NCBI RefSeq assembly: GCF_039729195.1
Contig: NZ_CP155796.1
Coordinates: 5,890,001-5,954,000 of the forward strand
Direction: 5' to 3'
DNA: 64,000 nt
From: Mycobacterium sp. DL
Lineage (GTDB): Bacteria > Actinomycetota > Actinomycetes > Mycobacteriales > Mycobacteriaceae
Shown here one piece after another: positions 8,706-16,811 of the stretch. Within the stretch, counting starts at the first letter, position 1. Every line of letters begins with the position of its first letter. Position numbers and translations under genes: made by a program. The notes under the pieces are model-generated. The model had not been told where the DNA came from and searched no databases. It was given only the letters and a program-made list of their open reading frames with translations.

Positions 8706-10103
8706 ATGACTGCGCTCGACGAAACAACGCTCGACGAAACAACGCTGCCCAATGGCCTGAGCGTGGAAGCGGCCCGCGCCGAGGCCGCTCGCACCTACGA
8801 GCTCGATCGCGCCCACGTGTTCCATTCGTGGTCCGCCCAGGCCGACATCTCCCCGATGACGATCGTGGCGTCCGACGGATGCCACGTCTGGGACGGTGAC
8901 GGCAATCGGCTTCTCGATTTCTCGTCGATGCTGGTGAACACCAACATCGGCCACCAGCACCCCAAAGTTGTTGCCGCCATTGCCGATCAGGCGGCGAAGC
9001 TGTGCACGGTAGCGCCGCAGCACGCCAATGACGCCCGCTCCGAAGCCGCACGGCTGATCGCCGAGCGCACCCCCGGTGAGCTCAACAAGATCTTCTTCAC
9101 CAACGGCGGCGCCGATGCAGTCGAGCATGCGGTTCGGATGGCCCGGCTGCACACCGGCCGCTACAAGGTGTTGGCCCGCTACCGCTCGTATCACGGCGGC
9201 ACGGAGACCGCGATCAACCTGACCGGCGATCCGCGGCGCTGGCCCAACGATCACGGCAATGCCGGCGTTGTGCACTTCTTCGGGCCGTTCCTCTACCGGT
9301 CGCGCTTCCATGCCACCACCGAAGCCGAAGAGACCGAGCGCGCGCTCGATCATCTGCACGAGACCATCCGCATGGAGGGGCCGTCGACCATCGCGGCGAT
9401 CATCCTCGAGTCCATACCCGGCACCGCCGGCATCATGGTCCCGCCGCCCGGCTACATCGCCGGAGTGCGGGCGCTGTGCGACGAATACGGCATCATCTTC
9501 ATCGCCGACGAGGTGATGGCGGGCTTCGGCCGCAGCGGAAAATGGTTCTCCATCGACCATTTCGACGTCACACCGGACCTGCTGACCTTCGCCAAGGGCG
9601 TCAACTCCGGCTACGTGCCGCTCGGTGGGGTGGCGATCAGCCCGGCGATTGCGGACACCTTCGCCCATCGTGCGTATCCGGGCGGGTTGACGTACTCCGG
9701 CCATCCGCTGGCGACCGCCGCCGCCGTCGCGACGATCAACGCGATGGCCGACGAGGGCATCGTCGAGAACGCCGCACGAATCGGCAGCGAGGTGATCGGA
9801 CCCACCCTGCGCGAGATGGCCGACCGGCACAGCTGCGTTGGCGAGGTGCGCGGTGCGGGCGTCTTCTGGGCGGTCGAGTTGGTGGCCGATCAGGAAACCC
9901 GCGAACCGCTCGCCCCGTACGGCAGCTCCAGTGCCGCGATGAACGCGGTGATCGCGGAGTGCAAGAAGACCGGGCTGCTGCCGTTCGCGAACTACAACCG
10001 CATCCATGTGGTGCCGCCGTGCATCATCACCGAGGAGTTGGCGCGCGAGGGCCTGGAAATCCTGGACCGTGCCCTGGACGTCGCCGACGCTGCCGGCGCC
10101 TAA
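8706..10103 (+). CDS. Class III pyridoxal-phosphate aminotransferase (omega-amino acid type)
   Basis: 465 residues. It resembles aminotransferases that use beta-alanine, GABA, taurine or similar omega-amino acids with pyruvate or oxoglutarate. Asp268 in 'FIADEVMAGFGR' should hold the pyridine nitrogen and Lys297 in 'TFAKGVNSGY' the Schiff base. Together with mmsA the pathway would run omega-amino acid to semialdehyde to acyl-CoA, under the divergent PucR regulator. Residues 4-13 are a tandem LDETT duplication (see repeat). The stop codon overlaps the stop of the convergent membrane protein gene by two bases. The exact amino donor cannot be read from sequence. Confidence 0.85.
   Translation: MTALDETTLDETTLPNGLSVEAARAEAARTYELDRAHVFHSWSAQADISPMTIVASDGCHVWDGDGNRLLDFSSMLVNTNIGHQHPKVVAAIADQAAKLCTVAPQHANDARSEAARLIAERTPGELNKIFFTNGGADAVEHAVRMARLHTGRYKVLARYRSYHGGTETAINLTGDPRRWPNDHGNAGVVHFFGPFLYRSRFHATTEAEETERALDHLHETIRMEGPSTIAAIILESIPGTAGIMVPPPGYIAGVRALCDEYGIIFIADEVMAGFGRSGKWFSIDHFDVTPDLLTFAKGVNSGYVPLGGVAISPAIADTFAHRAYPGGLTYSGHPLATAAAVATINAMADEGIVENAARIGSEVIGPTLREMADRHSCVGEVRGAGVFWAVELVADQETREPLAPYGSSSAAMNAVIAECKKTGLLPFANYNRIHVVPPCIITEELAREGLEILDRALDVADAAGA
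8714..8743 (+). repeat. 15-bp tandem duplication inside the aminotransferase N-terminus
   Basis: GCTCGACGAAACAAC occurs twice head to tail (8714-8728, 8729-8743), adding five residues (LDETT) near the start. The copies are identical, which suggests a recent slippage event or a variable tract. Confidence 0.7.
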
Positions 10104-10765
10104 CTGCCGAGTTCGCCGGAGATGCCGCGCTCGAGTGCGACCCGGGCGCGTTCGGGCAGCACGATCAGGCCGTCGAGTTCGCGCCGCGCCAGGTGGTAGG
10201 CCCGTTCGCGTTCCTGCGACGTCGCCGCGTTGTCGGTCGATACCCGCAGCAGCCGTTGTGCGCGGGCGAGGCGCTCCTGCTCCTCTCGGGAGAAGTAGCT
10301 GCGGCTGCGCCTGATCGCCTCGCCCTCGGCGACATCGAATGCGGTGACGTACTCCTGGACCGCGTCGATGTACTCGCGGGCAGCGTCGCGGTCGGCGAGC
10401 AGGTCGGACACGTCGGCGGGCCGCAGGAAATCCGAGCGGAGCTTGGCGCGGTGGAAACGCTCGGTGAGTGGGTCGCGCATATCGGTCATCAGCGGATAGT
10501 CGAGCAGCTTGGCGACGTCGAGTTCGTACTCCAGCCAGCGGGTGTCGGTCCGATCGTGCTCTTCGACCGTCCGGGAGATCACGCGGCGCTGCGCGGCGTC
10601 GCCGTCTGACCGCGGCGGCGGCGCGGACGGCGACTCCGGCGTCGACGGCAGCTCTGCTGACCGACGCCCCCGCGCTGACGTGATGGCCCTGAACGTGGCG
10701 TAGCCCACACCGGCCAGCGGCACGAGCACGATGAGTAACTCGGCCAGGCGGAAGAGCAGTCCCAT
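10100..10765 (-). CDS. Conserved membrane-anchored protein, unknown function
   Basis: 221 residues. One transmembrane helix lies at residues 4-25, followed by a Pro/Ser linker (about 38-55) and a long, charged, mostly helical cytoplasmic or extracytoplasmic domain containing 'RWLEYELDVAKLLDYPLMTD' in its middle. This looks like a conserved actinobacterial protein of unknown function. It converges with the aminotransferase, stops overlapping. Upstream lies the divergent repeat-protein gene. Confidence 0.6.
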   Translation of the reverse strand: MGLLFRLAELLIVLVPLAGVGYATFRAITSARGRRSAELPSTPESPSAPPPRSDGDAAQRRVISRTVEEHDRTDTRWLEYELDVAKLLDYPLMTDMRDPLTERFHRAKLRSDFLRPADVSDLLADRDAAREYIDAVQEYVTAFDVAEGEAIRRSRSYFSREEQERLARAQRLLRVSTDNAATSQERERAYHLARRELDGLIVLPERARVALERGISGELGS

Positions 10766-10810
10766 TCAGCCAGCTTGCCACCACCGCGCGCGGGCTTCGT
10801 TAGACCACTT

Positions 10811-10830
10811 AGGAAATTTTCCTGACTCAG
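10811..10830. promoter_or_regulatory. Two adjacent short palindromes upstream of the Gly/Pro repeat protein
   Basis: AGGAAATTTTCCT (10811-10823) is a perfect palindrome about one central base, and CTGACTCAG (10822-10830) is a second that overlaps its end. They sit 38-57 bp upstream of the repeat-protein ATG, in an AT-rich pocket, at a distance suited to a regulator site over a promoter. No regulator is suggested by neighbours. Confidence 0.35.
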
Positions 10831-10867
10831 GTGTTTTATTTTTGTCTCCGCGGGCAATTGAACCGTC

Positions 10868-11521
10868 ATGCGAAACAAGACTTCTTCACCTCGAACCCTC
10901 GGATCCTTGCTCTTCGCGGGTGCCGCTGCGACCGCCATCGCGACCGCTCCCATGGCCTTTGCGCAGAGCCCCTTCAACACCAACCCGCCGCCCCCGCCGC
11001 CCCCGCCGGCGTGCGTCAATGCCGACGGTGCCCCGTGCTACGTGGGTCCCGACGGCGCTGCGGGCACGATCCCCGGTGGCCCCGGCGGCGTTGCCGGACC
11101 CGGCGGCGCAGCTGGCGCGATCCCGGGCGGCCCCGGTGGCGTTGCTGGCCCCGGCGGTGCCTCAGGTGCCATCCCCGGCGGTCCGGCCGGCGTGGCAGGT
11201 CCCGGCGGCGTGAGCGGCAGCACCAACCCCGGAGGTCCGGCCGCTGAGGCTGGTCCGGGCGGGGCCAGTGCTGCCGTTCCCGGTGGCCCGGTGGGCGAAG
11301 CCGGACCCGGTGGTGCGGCAGGCGCGATTCCCGGTGGACCTGTCGGTGAAGCCGGCCCCGGTGGCGTCAGCGGAAGCACCAACCCCGGTGGCGTCAGCGG
11401 TGCCGCAGGACCGGAAGGCGCGACCGGCGCGATCCCCGGTGGCCCGAGTGGCACCGCAGGACCGGGTGGAGCGAGCGGTTGCATCCCCGGTCTGGGCTGC
11501 GCGACCATCCCCGCACCCTGA
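10868..11521 (+). CDS. Secreted protein of 17-residue Gly/Pro-rich repeats
   Basis: 217 residues. A Sec-type signal peptide ends near residue 33 ('APMAFA|Q'). A run of eight prolines (40-47) follows, then 'CVNADGAPCYV', which can form a disulfide. From residue 60 the chain is eight units of 17 or 18 residues with the pattern GPGGAxGAIPGGPxGxA; units 4 and 7 read GSTNPGG. The tail from 198 carries another Cys pair ('GCIPGLGC'). The composition recalls collagen-like and glycine-rich cell-surface proteins, but the period is 17, not 3. No ribosome-binding site of note is present. A strong terminator follows, so it is monocistronic. Function unknown; likely exported or wall-associated. Confidence 0.8.
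   Translation: MRNKTSSPRTLGSLLFAGAAATAIATAPMAFAQSPFNTNPPPPPPPPACVNADGAPCYVGPDGAAGTIPGGPGGVAGPGGAAGAIPGGPGGVAGPGGASGAIPGGPAGVAGPGGVSGSTNPGGPAAEAGPGGASAAVPGGPVGEAGPGGAAGAIPGGPVGEAGPGGVSGSTNPGGVSGAAGPEGATGAIPGGPSGTAGPGGASGCIPGLGCATIPAP
11045..11458 (+). repeat. Eight 51/54-bp coding repeats (Gly/Pro-rich)
   Basis: Units begin at residues 60, 77, 94, 111, 129, 146, 163 and 181 of the secreted protein. Six are 51 bp and two (the GSTNPGG units) are 54 bp. The 54-bp type recurs every third unit, so a higher-order block of three may have been duplicated. Third-base differences show the copies are not recent. Confidence 0.8.
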
Positions 11522-11544
11522 CCTGACCAGATAACCGTGCCCGG

Positions 11545-11580
11545 GGGCCGGGCCTGATTCCCCGATCAGGCCCGGCCCTT
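11545..11580 (+). terminator. Strong intrinsic terminator-like hairpin
   Basis: A perfect 14-bp stem, GGGCCGGGCCTGAT (11545-11558) with ATCAGGCCCGGCCC (11565-11578), around a six-base loop and followed by only TT. It lies 24 bp after the repeat-protein stop and just before the SDR gene, separating the two transcripts. Confidence 0.75.
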
Positions 11581-11600
11581 CGGCGTGTCAGGAACCGGCG

Positions 11601-12371
11601 GTGGCTACGGTGGCGAGCGTGGACGGCAAGGTGGTGATCGTGACCGGGGCGGCCCGAGGTGTCGGTAAGGGCATCTCGACCGCACTGATCGAGCGGCGCG
11701 CGTCGGTGCTGCTCGTCGACCGCGACGAGGGCATGCTCACCCGGACCGCGGAAGGCCTTCGGGCGGCGGGCGGTTCAGTGGACGTGCTGGTCGCCGACCT
11801 GAGAGACCGTGACTGCGCGAATCGCATCGTGGACTCGGCGCTCACCACGTTCGGCGGACTGCACGGTCTGGTCAACAACGCCATCGCCACCAACGAGCCG
11901 AAGCCGTTCCAGGCCATCACCCGCGAGGACTACGACCTCGTCTTCGACGTCGGCCCACGCGCGACCTTCGAGCTGATGCAGGCGGCGTACCCGGTGTTCG
12001 CCGACAACGGCGGCGGAAGCATCGTCAACCTCGGATCGGGTTCGGGCACCGTGGGCAAGCCTAAGTTCGGCGCCTACGCGGCGGCCAAGGAAGCGATCCG
12101 GGGGATGTCGAAAGTGGCTGCGCTGGAATGGGGACGGCTCAACATCCGGGTCAACGTGGTCTGCCCGTTCGCCGAGACAGAGAGCATCAGCATGTGGCGC
12201 GAGCTGGCCCCGGAGAGCTACGAACGCACCCTGCGCGGTGTTCCGATGGGGCGCCTGGGCGACGTGGGCTCCGACATCGGACCGGTGGTGTGCTTCCTGC
12301 TGGGCGACGATTCGTCGTTCGTCACCGCGCAGACGATCATGGTCGACGGCGGGGCCGCCGGCTTCCGCTGA
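11601..12371 (+). CDS. Short-chain dehydrogenase/reductase (SDR)
   Basis: 256 residues, a classical SDR. The nucleotide motif TGxxxGxG appears as 'TGAARGVG' near residue 15, the structural 'NNA' near 92, the catalytic Ser in 'NLGSGSGT', and YxxxK as 'YAAAK' near 158. The C-terminus 'MVDGGAAGFR' is typical. An oxidation or reduction of an alcohol or ketone with NAD(P) is expected; the substrate is unknown. GTG 11601 has AGGAA upstream. It lies 15 bp before the CobW gene and is probably co-transcribed. Confidence 0.85.
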   Translation: MATVASVDGKVVIVTGAARGVGKGISTALIERRASVLLVDRDEGMLTRTAEGLRAAGGSVDVLVADLRDRDCANRIVDSALTTFGGLHGLVNNAIATNEPKPFQAITREDYDLVFDVGPRATFELMQAAYPVFADNGGGSIVNLGSGSGTVGKPKFGAYAAAKEAIRGMSKVAALEWGRLNIRVNVVCPFAETESISMWRELAPESYERTLRGVPMGRLGDVGSDIGPVVCFLLGDDSSFVTAQTIMVDGGAAGFR

Positions 12372-12386
12372 ACAGAAGGATCGGGT

Positions 12387-13433
12387 GTGCAAGCGGTTCC
12401 CGTCATCGCGCTGACCGGCTATCTCGGCGCCGGCAAGACGACGTTGCTCAACCACGTGCTGCGCAGTCCCCTGGCGCGGATCGGGGTGGTGATCAACGAT
12501 TTCGGTGAGCTCAACGTCGACGCCGCGCTGGTGACCGGGCAGGTGGACGAGCCGGCGTCGATCGCCGGTGGGTGCATCTGCTGCCTGCCCGACGACGGCG
12601 GCCTCGATGTTGCGCTGGCCCGTCTGGCGGACCCCAAGCTGCGGCTCGACGCCATCATCGTCGAGGCCAGCGGTCTGGCCGATCCCGTAGCGATCTCCCG
12701 CATCATCCGCTTCAGCGGGGTCGACAACGTCCGGCCGGGTGGGGTCGTCGACGTGCTCGATGCCGCCACCCACTTCGACACCGTGGATCGCGACCCCACT
12801 CCACCGGCTCGCTACGGCGCCGCGACGCTGGTGGTCGTCAACAAGCTCGACCAGGTCGCCGACGGCGACCGCACGGCGGCGCTGCAGCGCATCGAGAACA
12901 GGGTCCGCGAATGCAACCCGCACGCACAGGTGGTCGGCGCGACGGCGGGGCGGATCGACCCTGCGCTGCTCTACGACGTGACCGTCGCCGGTGAGGAGAC
13001 GGGCCAACTCACGTTCCGCGAATTGCTCGTCGACACCGAGAACCTCACGCCCCACGCAGACGACCACGACCACGTCCACGCGGATTCCGTCACGGTGGTC
13101 GGCGACGGGTGTGTGGACCCCGGCGCCGTCATCGACGTCCTGGAGCATCCCCCGGCGGGCGTGTACCGGATCAAGGGCACCGTCGCGGTGCGCTACCGCA
13201 GCACCACCCGTGTCTACGTCGTCAACGTCGTGGGCCCGTCGGTACACATCGCCGCCGCCCCAAGAGGTACGGCCCCAGGCGGCACGAACGCCAACTGTCT
13301 GGTCGCGATCGGGATGGGGCTGGACACCGACAACGTCCGGGACCGGTTGAAATCGGCACTGGCCCCGGTCACCGGCGTGGCGTCCGCGCAGGGCGTCCGG
13401 CGGCTGCAGCGCTACCGCAGGTTGAGCATCTGA
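12387..13433 (+). CDS. CobW/ZNG1-family GTPase (metal chaperone)
   Basis: 348 residues. Members of this G3E GTPase family insert or allocate metals (zinc, cobalt) to client proteins. Walker A is 'GYLGAGKTT' (11-19), the metal motif CxCC is 'GGCICCLPDD' (Cys63, 65, 66), the switch region 'EASGLADP' follows, and 'NKLD' reads the guanine base. A His/Asp-rich linker ('HADDHDHVHAD') lies before the C-terminal CobW_C domain. The start is GTG 12387. It may form an operon with the SDR upstream and DUF2237 downstream. No zinc-uptake-regulator site was recognised, so the metal is uncertain. Confidence 0.88.
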   Translation: MQAVPVIALTGYLGAGKTTLLNHVLRSPLARIGVVINDFGELNVDAALVTGQVDEPASIAGGCICCLPDDGGLDVALARLADPKLRLDAIIVEASGLADPVAISRIIRFSGVDNVRPGGVVDVLDAATHFDTVDRDPTPPARYGAATLVVVNKLDQVADGDRTAALQRIENRVRECNPHAQVVGATAGRIDPALLYDVTVAGEETGQLTFRELLVDTENLTPHADDHDHVHADSVTVVGDGCVDPGAVIDVLEHPPAGVYRIKGTVAVRYRSTTRVYVVNVVGPSVHIAAAPRGTAPGGTNANCLVAIGMGLDTDNVRDRLKSALAPVTGVASAQGVRRLQRYRRLSI

Positions 13434-13448
13434 TCGCATACTGGCGTC

Positions 13449-13850
13449 ATGGCTGAACGCGCGATCCCCGAACTGAACGTGCTGGGCGCACCACTGGATC
13501 CGTGCGGCACCGAACCGCTGACCGGTTTCTATCGCGACGGGTGCTGCAGCACCGGCGATGAGGACCTCGGTCGGCACACCATCTGCGCGGTGGTGACGAC
13601 GGAGTTCCTCGAGCACCAGCGCTCGATCGGCAACGACCTGTCGACCCCCATGCCCGCCTACCGGTTCCCCGGGTTGGCTCCCGGCGATCGCTGGTGTGTG
13701 ACCGCCCTGAACTGGCTGCGAGCACACGAGGACGGCTACGCCTGCCCGGTGGTGTTGGCCTGCACGCACGAGCGCACCCTGGAGACCGTGCCATTGGACG
13801 TACTCCGGCAGTACGGTGTCGACGTTCCCGACGACCTGGCCGGTCTGTAG
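13449..13850 (+). CDS. DUF2237 family protein
   Basis: 133 residues, the full length of this small conserved family. The signature 'NVLGAPLDPC' near the N-terminus, 'TGFYRDGCC' and 'HTICAVVT' match, and the family's conserved Cys residues are present. No function is established. It sits 15 bp after the CobW GTPase and may be cotranscribed with it. Confidence 0.85.
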   Translation: MAERAIPELNVLGAPLDPCGTEPLTGFYRDGCCSTGDEDLGRHTICAVVTTEFLEHQRSIGNDLSTPMPAYRFPGLAPGDRWCVTALNWLRAHEDGYACPVVLACTHERTLETVPLDVLRQYGVDVPDDLAGL

Positions 13851-13878
13851 CACGACGGCCGCTCGGTTAACCTTCGGT

Positions 13879-14532
13879 ATGGCTTCGGTGTTGACGGTGA
13901 ACACGGCTCAGGCGCCCGCTGATCTCGGTGGGCTGCGGACCGGCATCAACAAGCGTCCCAGTGACGAGCCGCTCGAGGTTCGTGCCCCCGGCCCCAGGAA
14001 AGGTGGCCTCGGCAGCGGCGTCGTGGGTGACTCGGTCTGCAATTCACGGCACCACGGTGGCGACGATCAGGCTGTATATGCCTATGCGCGTGAGGATCTC
14101 GACGGCTGGCAATCTCGGCTGGAGCGGGAGCTGACCAACGGGATGTTCGGGGAGAACATCACGACCTCCGGTGTGGATCTCACCGAATGCCTGGTCGGCG
14201 AACGATGGGCCGTAGGAACCGACGGCCTGATCCTCGAGGTCACGAGTCCGCGGACGCCGTGCAAGACGTTCTCCACCTGGCTGGACATTCCGGGGTGGAT
14301 CAAGACGTTCACCGCCGCGAAACTGCCCGGCGCGTACTTCCGGGTGATCGAGCCGGGGACCATGCGCGCAGGTGATCAGATCGAGGTCCTCGACCGTCCG
14401 GATCACTCGGTGACGATCGGCACCGTGTTCCGCGCGCTGATGCTCGAGCCCGACCTTCTGCCCACCCTGGCGCCGGCGGATGCCCTGCCCGAGAAGATCA
14501 AGCAGCAGATCGCCCGCCGGAGCAGCGCATAG
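13879..14532 (+). CDS. MOSC domain protein (YiiM-like)
   Basis: 217 residues. The MOSC fold, known from molybdenum-cofactor sulfurases and YiiM-type N-hydroxyl reductase components, is indicated by 'GLGSGVVGDSVCNSRHHGGDDQAVYAY' features (short form: HHGGDDQAVY), the 'GMFGENITT.G' motif, and 'SPRTPCKTF' with the conserved Cys. The C-terminus matches the 3-alpha region seen in YiiM proteins. ATG 13879 begins the conserved N-terminus and leaves 28 bp after DUF2237. A bidirectional terminator follows. Confidence 0.85.
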   Translation: MASVLTVNTAQAPADLGGLRTGINKRPSDEPLEVRAPGPRKGGLGSGVVGDSVCNSRHHGGDDQAVYAYAREDLDGWQSRLERELTNGMFGENITTSGVDLTECLVGERWAVGTDGLILEVTSPRTPCKTFSTWLDIPGWIKTFTAAKLPGAYFRVIEPGTMRAGDQIEVLDRPDHSVTIGTVFRALMLEPDLLPTLAPADALPEKIKQQIARRSSA

Positions 14533-14544
14533 TCTCTGCCGCAC

Positions 14545-14587
14545 AACAGAACCGGCGCAGGTGTCAGACACCTGCGCCGGCTTGTTG
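14545..14587. terminator. Bidirectional terminator between convergent genes
   Basis: CCGGCGCAGGTGT (14552-14564) pairs perfectly with ACACCTGCGCCGG (14568-14580) around a three-base loop; outer CAAC/GTTG bases can extend the stem. It sits between the stop codons of the MOSC gene (+) and the ferritin-like gene (-), so it can serve both. Confidence 0.8.
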
Positions 14588-14608
14588 ATCGGTGGATCAG
14601 CCTCAGTA

Positions 14609-15589
14609 TCAGCTGATGCCGACGACCTCCTGTGCGATCGCGGCCAGCCGCGTCTGCGCGGCGGAGACGACGCGCTGCCGCTCCTTGTTGGCTTCCTCGT
14701 ACGCCACGATCACCCGGATGTCGGTGGGATCGGTGAGTTCCTTGATGGCACTGACGGCTTCGTTGACATTGAGCTCGTCGTATCCGGCGATGGGGAGCTC
14801 GGACGCGTCGAGGATGCCGGTGGCGCTACGCGCCGCGTGGATGGCATCCGCAGCCTGACCGGCGCCCTGCTCGCGGGCGATCCGCTCAGCGGTTTCCAGG
14901 GCCGAATCACGTGCTCCGACAAGCGCCTTGGTGGCGATGTCACTGGTACGTGCACCACGATCGACGAGATCGCTGACTGCGGGTCGCACCGACCGGAGGG
15001 CCTCCGCGGCACGTTCGGCCCGACGGGTGGACCAAGTCAACGGCAGGTTGACGAACTTGACGGCGAATCCAGCGGCGGCCTGCATCGGGGTCCGCCGCAG
15101 TGCGGCCGGGCCACCGAGGGCGTCTTCGGCGAGGACGGTGGTCAGCCAATCCACCGTAGCGGTGTGCGCGGTGATCAGACGGGTGGCGAGCGCTTCGACG
15201 TCCTTGTGCTTGGCGGCGACGGCGAGGGCCTTGACGTAGCGGGACCGGTCGAGCAGCTGACCCTCGAGGGCGAGGTCACCGAGAAGTGCCTCGTCGAAGG
15301 GTTCGGCCTGCTCGGTCAGCGCCTTCACAGCCGCGGCGGCACGGCCCAGGAACGGGCCGATCACGTCGGGATATCCGCCGAGATCGCGGATCGCCTTCTC
15401 GATGGCCTCGGCCCGGATTCGGGCGTTGTCCGCGTTCTGCTGCAGTTCGGTACGGACCGCGTCGGTGCGAGCCTGCACCACACGGGTTTCGGCGACCTGG
15501 ATCTCCGTATGCGTCAGGTCCAGCAGGCTGCGCAACTGCGTGAGCAGGGTCGCGGTGGTCACGGTGGTCGGTGTGATTGGTGTTGCCAT
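14609..15589 (-). CDS. Ferritin-like / coiled-coil all-helical protein, unknown function
   Basis: 326 residues and almost entirely alpha-helical, with no signal peptide or membrane segment. The N-terminal half has a helical-bundle appearance ('TLLTQLRSLLDLTHTEIQVAE', then 'AKHKDVEALATRLITAHTAT'), which I associate with actinobacterial ferritin-like-domain proteins. The C-terminal half is long helices rich in Ala, Glu and Arg. The upstream sequence has AAGGGG ahead of the ATG at 15589. It is divergent from the di-iron protein gene and both could share a regulator at 15696-15711. The family call is tentative. Confidence 0.55.
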   Translation of the reverse strand: MATPITPTTVTTATLLTQLRSLLDLTHTEIQVAETRVVQARTDAVRTELQQNADNARIRAEAIEKAIRDLGGYPDVIGPFLGRAAAAVKALTEQAEPFDEALLGDLALEGQLLDRSRYVKALAVAAKHKDVEALATRLITAHTATVDWLTTVLAEDALGGPAALRRTPMQAAAGFAVKFVNLPLTWSTRRAERAAEALRSVRPAVSDLVDRGARTSDIATKALVGARDSALETAERIAREQGAGQAADAIHAARSATGILDASELPIAGYDELNVNEAVSAIKELTDPTDIRVIVAYEEANKERQRVVSAAQTRLAAIAQEVVGIS

Positions 15590-15695
15590 TTTTAGGTTGC
15601 ACCCCTTGATCTAATAGAGTTTCGGTCAGCGCATGGCTGCGCCTGACTGTCGGTTACCCGTCGACGCGCACTCCATAGCCCCGATGTCGGCAATG

Positions 15696-15711
15696 TGAGA
15701 AACCTTTCTCA
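15696..15711. promoter_or_regulatory. 16-bp palindrome TGAGAAACCTTTCTCA in a divergent promoter
   Basis: A perfect 7+2+7 inverted repeat, roughly 90-105 bp from both divergent start codons (15589 and 15801). It has the size and symmetry of a dimeric repressor site and is reminiscent of Fur-superfamily sites in outline, though I cannot assign it. Confidence 0.5.
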
Positions 15712-15800
15712 GAGGTGTAGTTCGGGAACCTTCGGGTACGCGCGGGAGTCGCTGGTCGGGCCGGTTTGGTGGTGATCCTGCCGGGTACTACCCGATCGTG

Positions 15801-16811
15801 ATGCCCATCCTGGTGCAACCTGTGTTGCCCGAGCCCCGCGGACCGATCTCGATGTCGGTGCTCGATCTGCTGTCCGAGCGCGCCCCGCTCCATCAACTGA
15901 ACCGGGTCGCAACATCCTTCGCCGATGCCGATCCCTACGGCGTCGACGTGCAACTTGCGCTCTACATCTGTTACGAGCTGCACTACCGCGGGTTCGCCGA
16001 CGTCGACGCCGGCTGGGAATGGAATCCGGGTCTGTTGCACCTGCGCGGTCGGCTCGAAGAGCTGGTCCTGGACGCGGTGACCGAGGATGTCGGCGAGATC
16101 GACGAGGGCGCCACCGCCACGGCCGAGTTGGATGCATTGTGTGTGGAGCCCGTCGGGGGTACCGGACCGTCGTATCACCTGCGCGACGAGGGCACCTGGG
16201 AGCAGATGCGGGAGTATTTCGCCCACCGGTCGCTGTACCACCTCAAGGAGGGGGATCCGCACGCGTGGACCATTCCCCGGCTCACCGGTCAGGCCAAGGC
16301 GTCGTTCGTCGCCGTCGAGTACGACGAGTTCGGCGGCGGCAGGGGCGCCCGGCTGCATCAACAGCTGTTCGCCGACCTGATGGCCGGTGCAGATCTCGAC
16401 ACGTCCTATCTGGGTTACCTCAACGACGTGCCCGGCGCGACGCTAGCCGTGGTGAACGTGATGTCGATGTTCGGACTGCACCGGCGGCTTCGTGGTTGTT
16501 CGGTCGGGCATTTCGCCGCCACCGAGGTCACCTCGCCCCCCGGCTCACGCCGCATGGCGCAGGCCCTCGAACGCCTTGGCGCGCCTGACGATTGCCGCGA
16601 TTTCTATCTGGAACACGTGGAGGCCGACGCCGTCCACGAACAGGTGGTCCGCACAGATGTGGTGGGAGACCTGGTGGCCCGCGAACCACAACTCGACCAC
16701 GATGTGGTGTTCGGGATCCGCGCCTTCGACGTGGTCGAGAACCGGCTCGCCGACCACCTCATGCAGTGCTGGCAGGAGGGCCGTTCTTCGCTGCGGCGTT
16801 CCCTGGACTGA
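15801..16811 (+). CDS. Iron-containing redox enzyme (haem-oxygenase-like di-iron fold)
   Basis: 336 residues. It matches the actinobacterial 'iron-containing redox enzyme' group within the haem-oxygenase-like di-iron oxidase superfamily. Likely metal ligands are in 'YELHYRGF', 'VEYDEFGGGRGARLH' and 'EHVEADAVHEQV', the spaced Glu/Asp/His pattern of that superfamily. Substrate unknown; relatives carry out oxidative decarboxylation or N-oxygenation. An in-frame GTG lies directly before the ATG. The 3' 53 bp overlap the convergent CDGSH gene. A CDGSH iron-sulfur protein and a protein methyltransferase as neighbours recur in actinobacteria as far as I recall, suggesting a linked redox function. 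Confidence 0.75.
   Translation: MPILVQPVLPEPRGPISMSVLDLLSERAPLHQLNRVATSFADADPYGVDVQLALYICYELHYRGFADVDAGWEWNPGLLHLRGRLEELVLDAVTEDVGEIDEGATATAELDALCVEPVGGTGPSYHLRDEGTWEQMREYFAHRSLYHLKEGDPHAWTIPRLTGQAKASFVAVEYDEFGGGRGARLHQQLFADLMAGADLDTSYLGYLNDVPGATLAVVNVMSMFGLHRRLRGCSVGHFAATEVTSPPGSRRMAQALERLGAPDDCRDFYLEHVEADAVHEQVVRTDVVGDLVAREPQLDHDVVFGIRAFDVVENRLADHLMQCWQEGRSSLRRSLD

Noticed and set aside
8682..10784. A 700-codon open frame antisense to the aminotransferase and extending beyond it
   Set aside because: Low-complexity Arg/Gly/Pro-rich sequence with no recognisable domain; the aminotransferase on the plus strand is clear.
10868..11521. Possibility that the Gly/Pro repeat gene is a PE-PGRS or a collagen
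   Set aside because: No PE domain is present, and the period is 17 residues, not 3; GGA/GGN runs of PGRS proteins are absent.
11775..13904. A 709-codon minus-strand frame across the SDR, CobW and DUF2237 genes
   Set aside because: Spans three well-supported plus-strand genes, and shows no motif of its own.
15590..15625. A possible IdeR box at TTAGGTTGCACCCCTTGAT
   Set aside because: Only the left half (TTAGGTT) agrees with the consensus; the right half does not.
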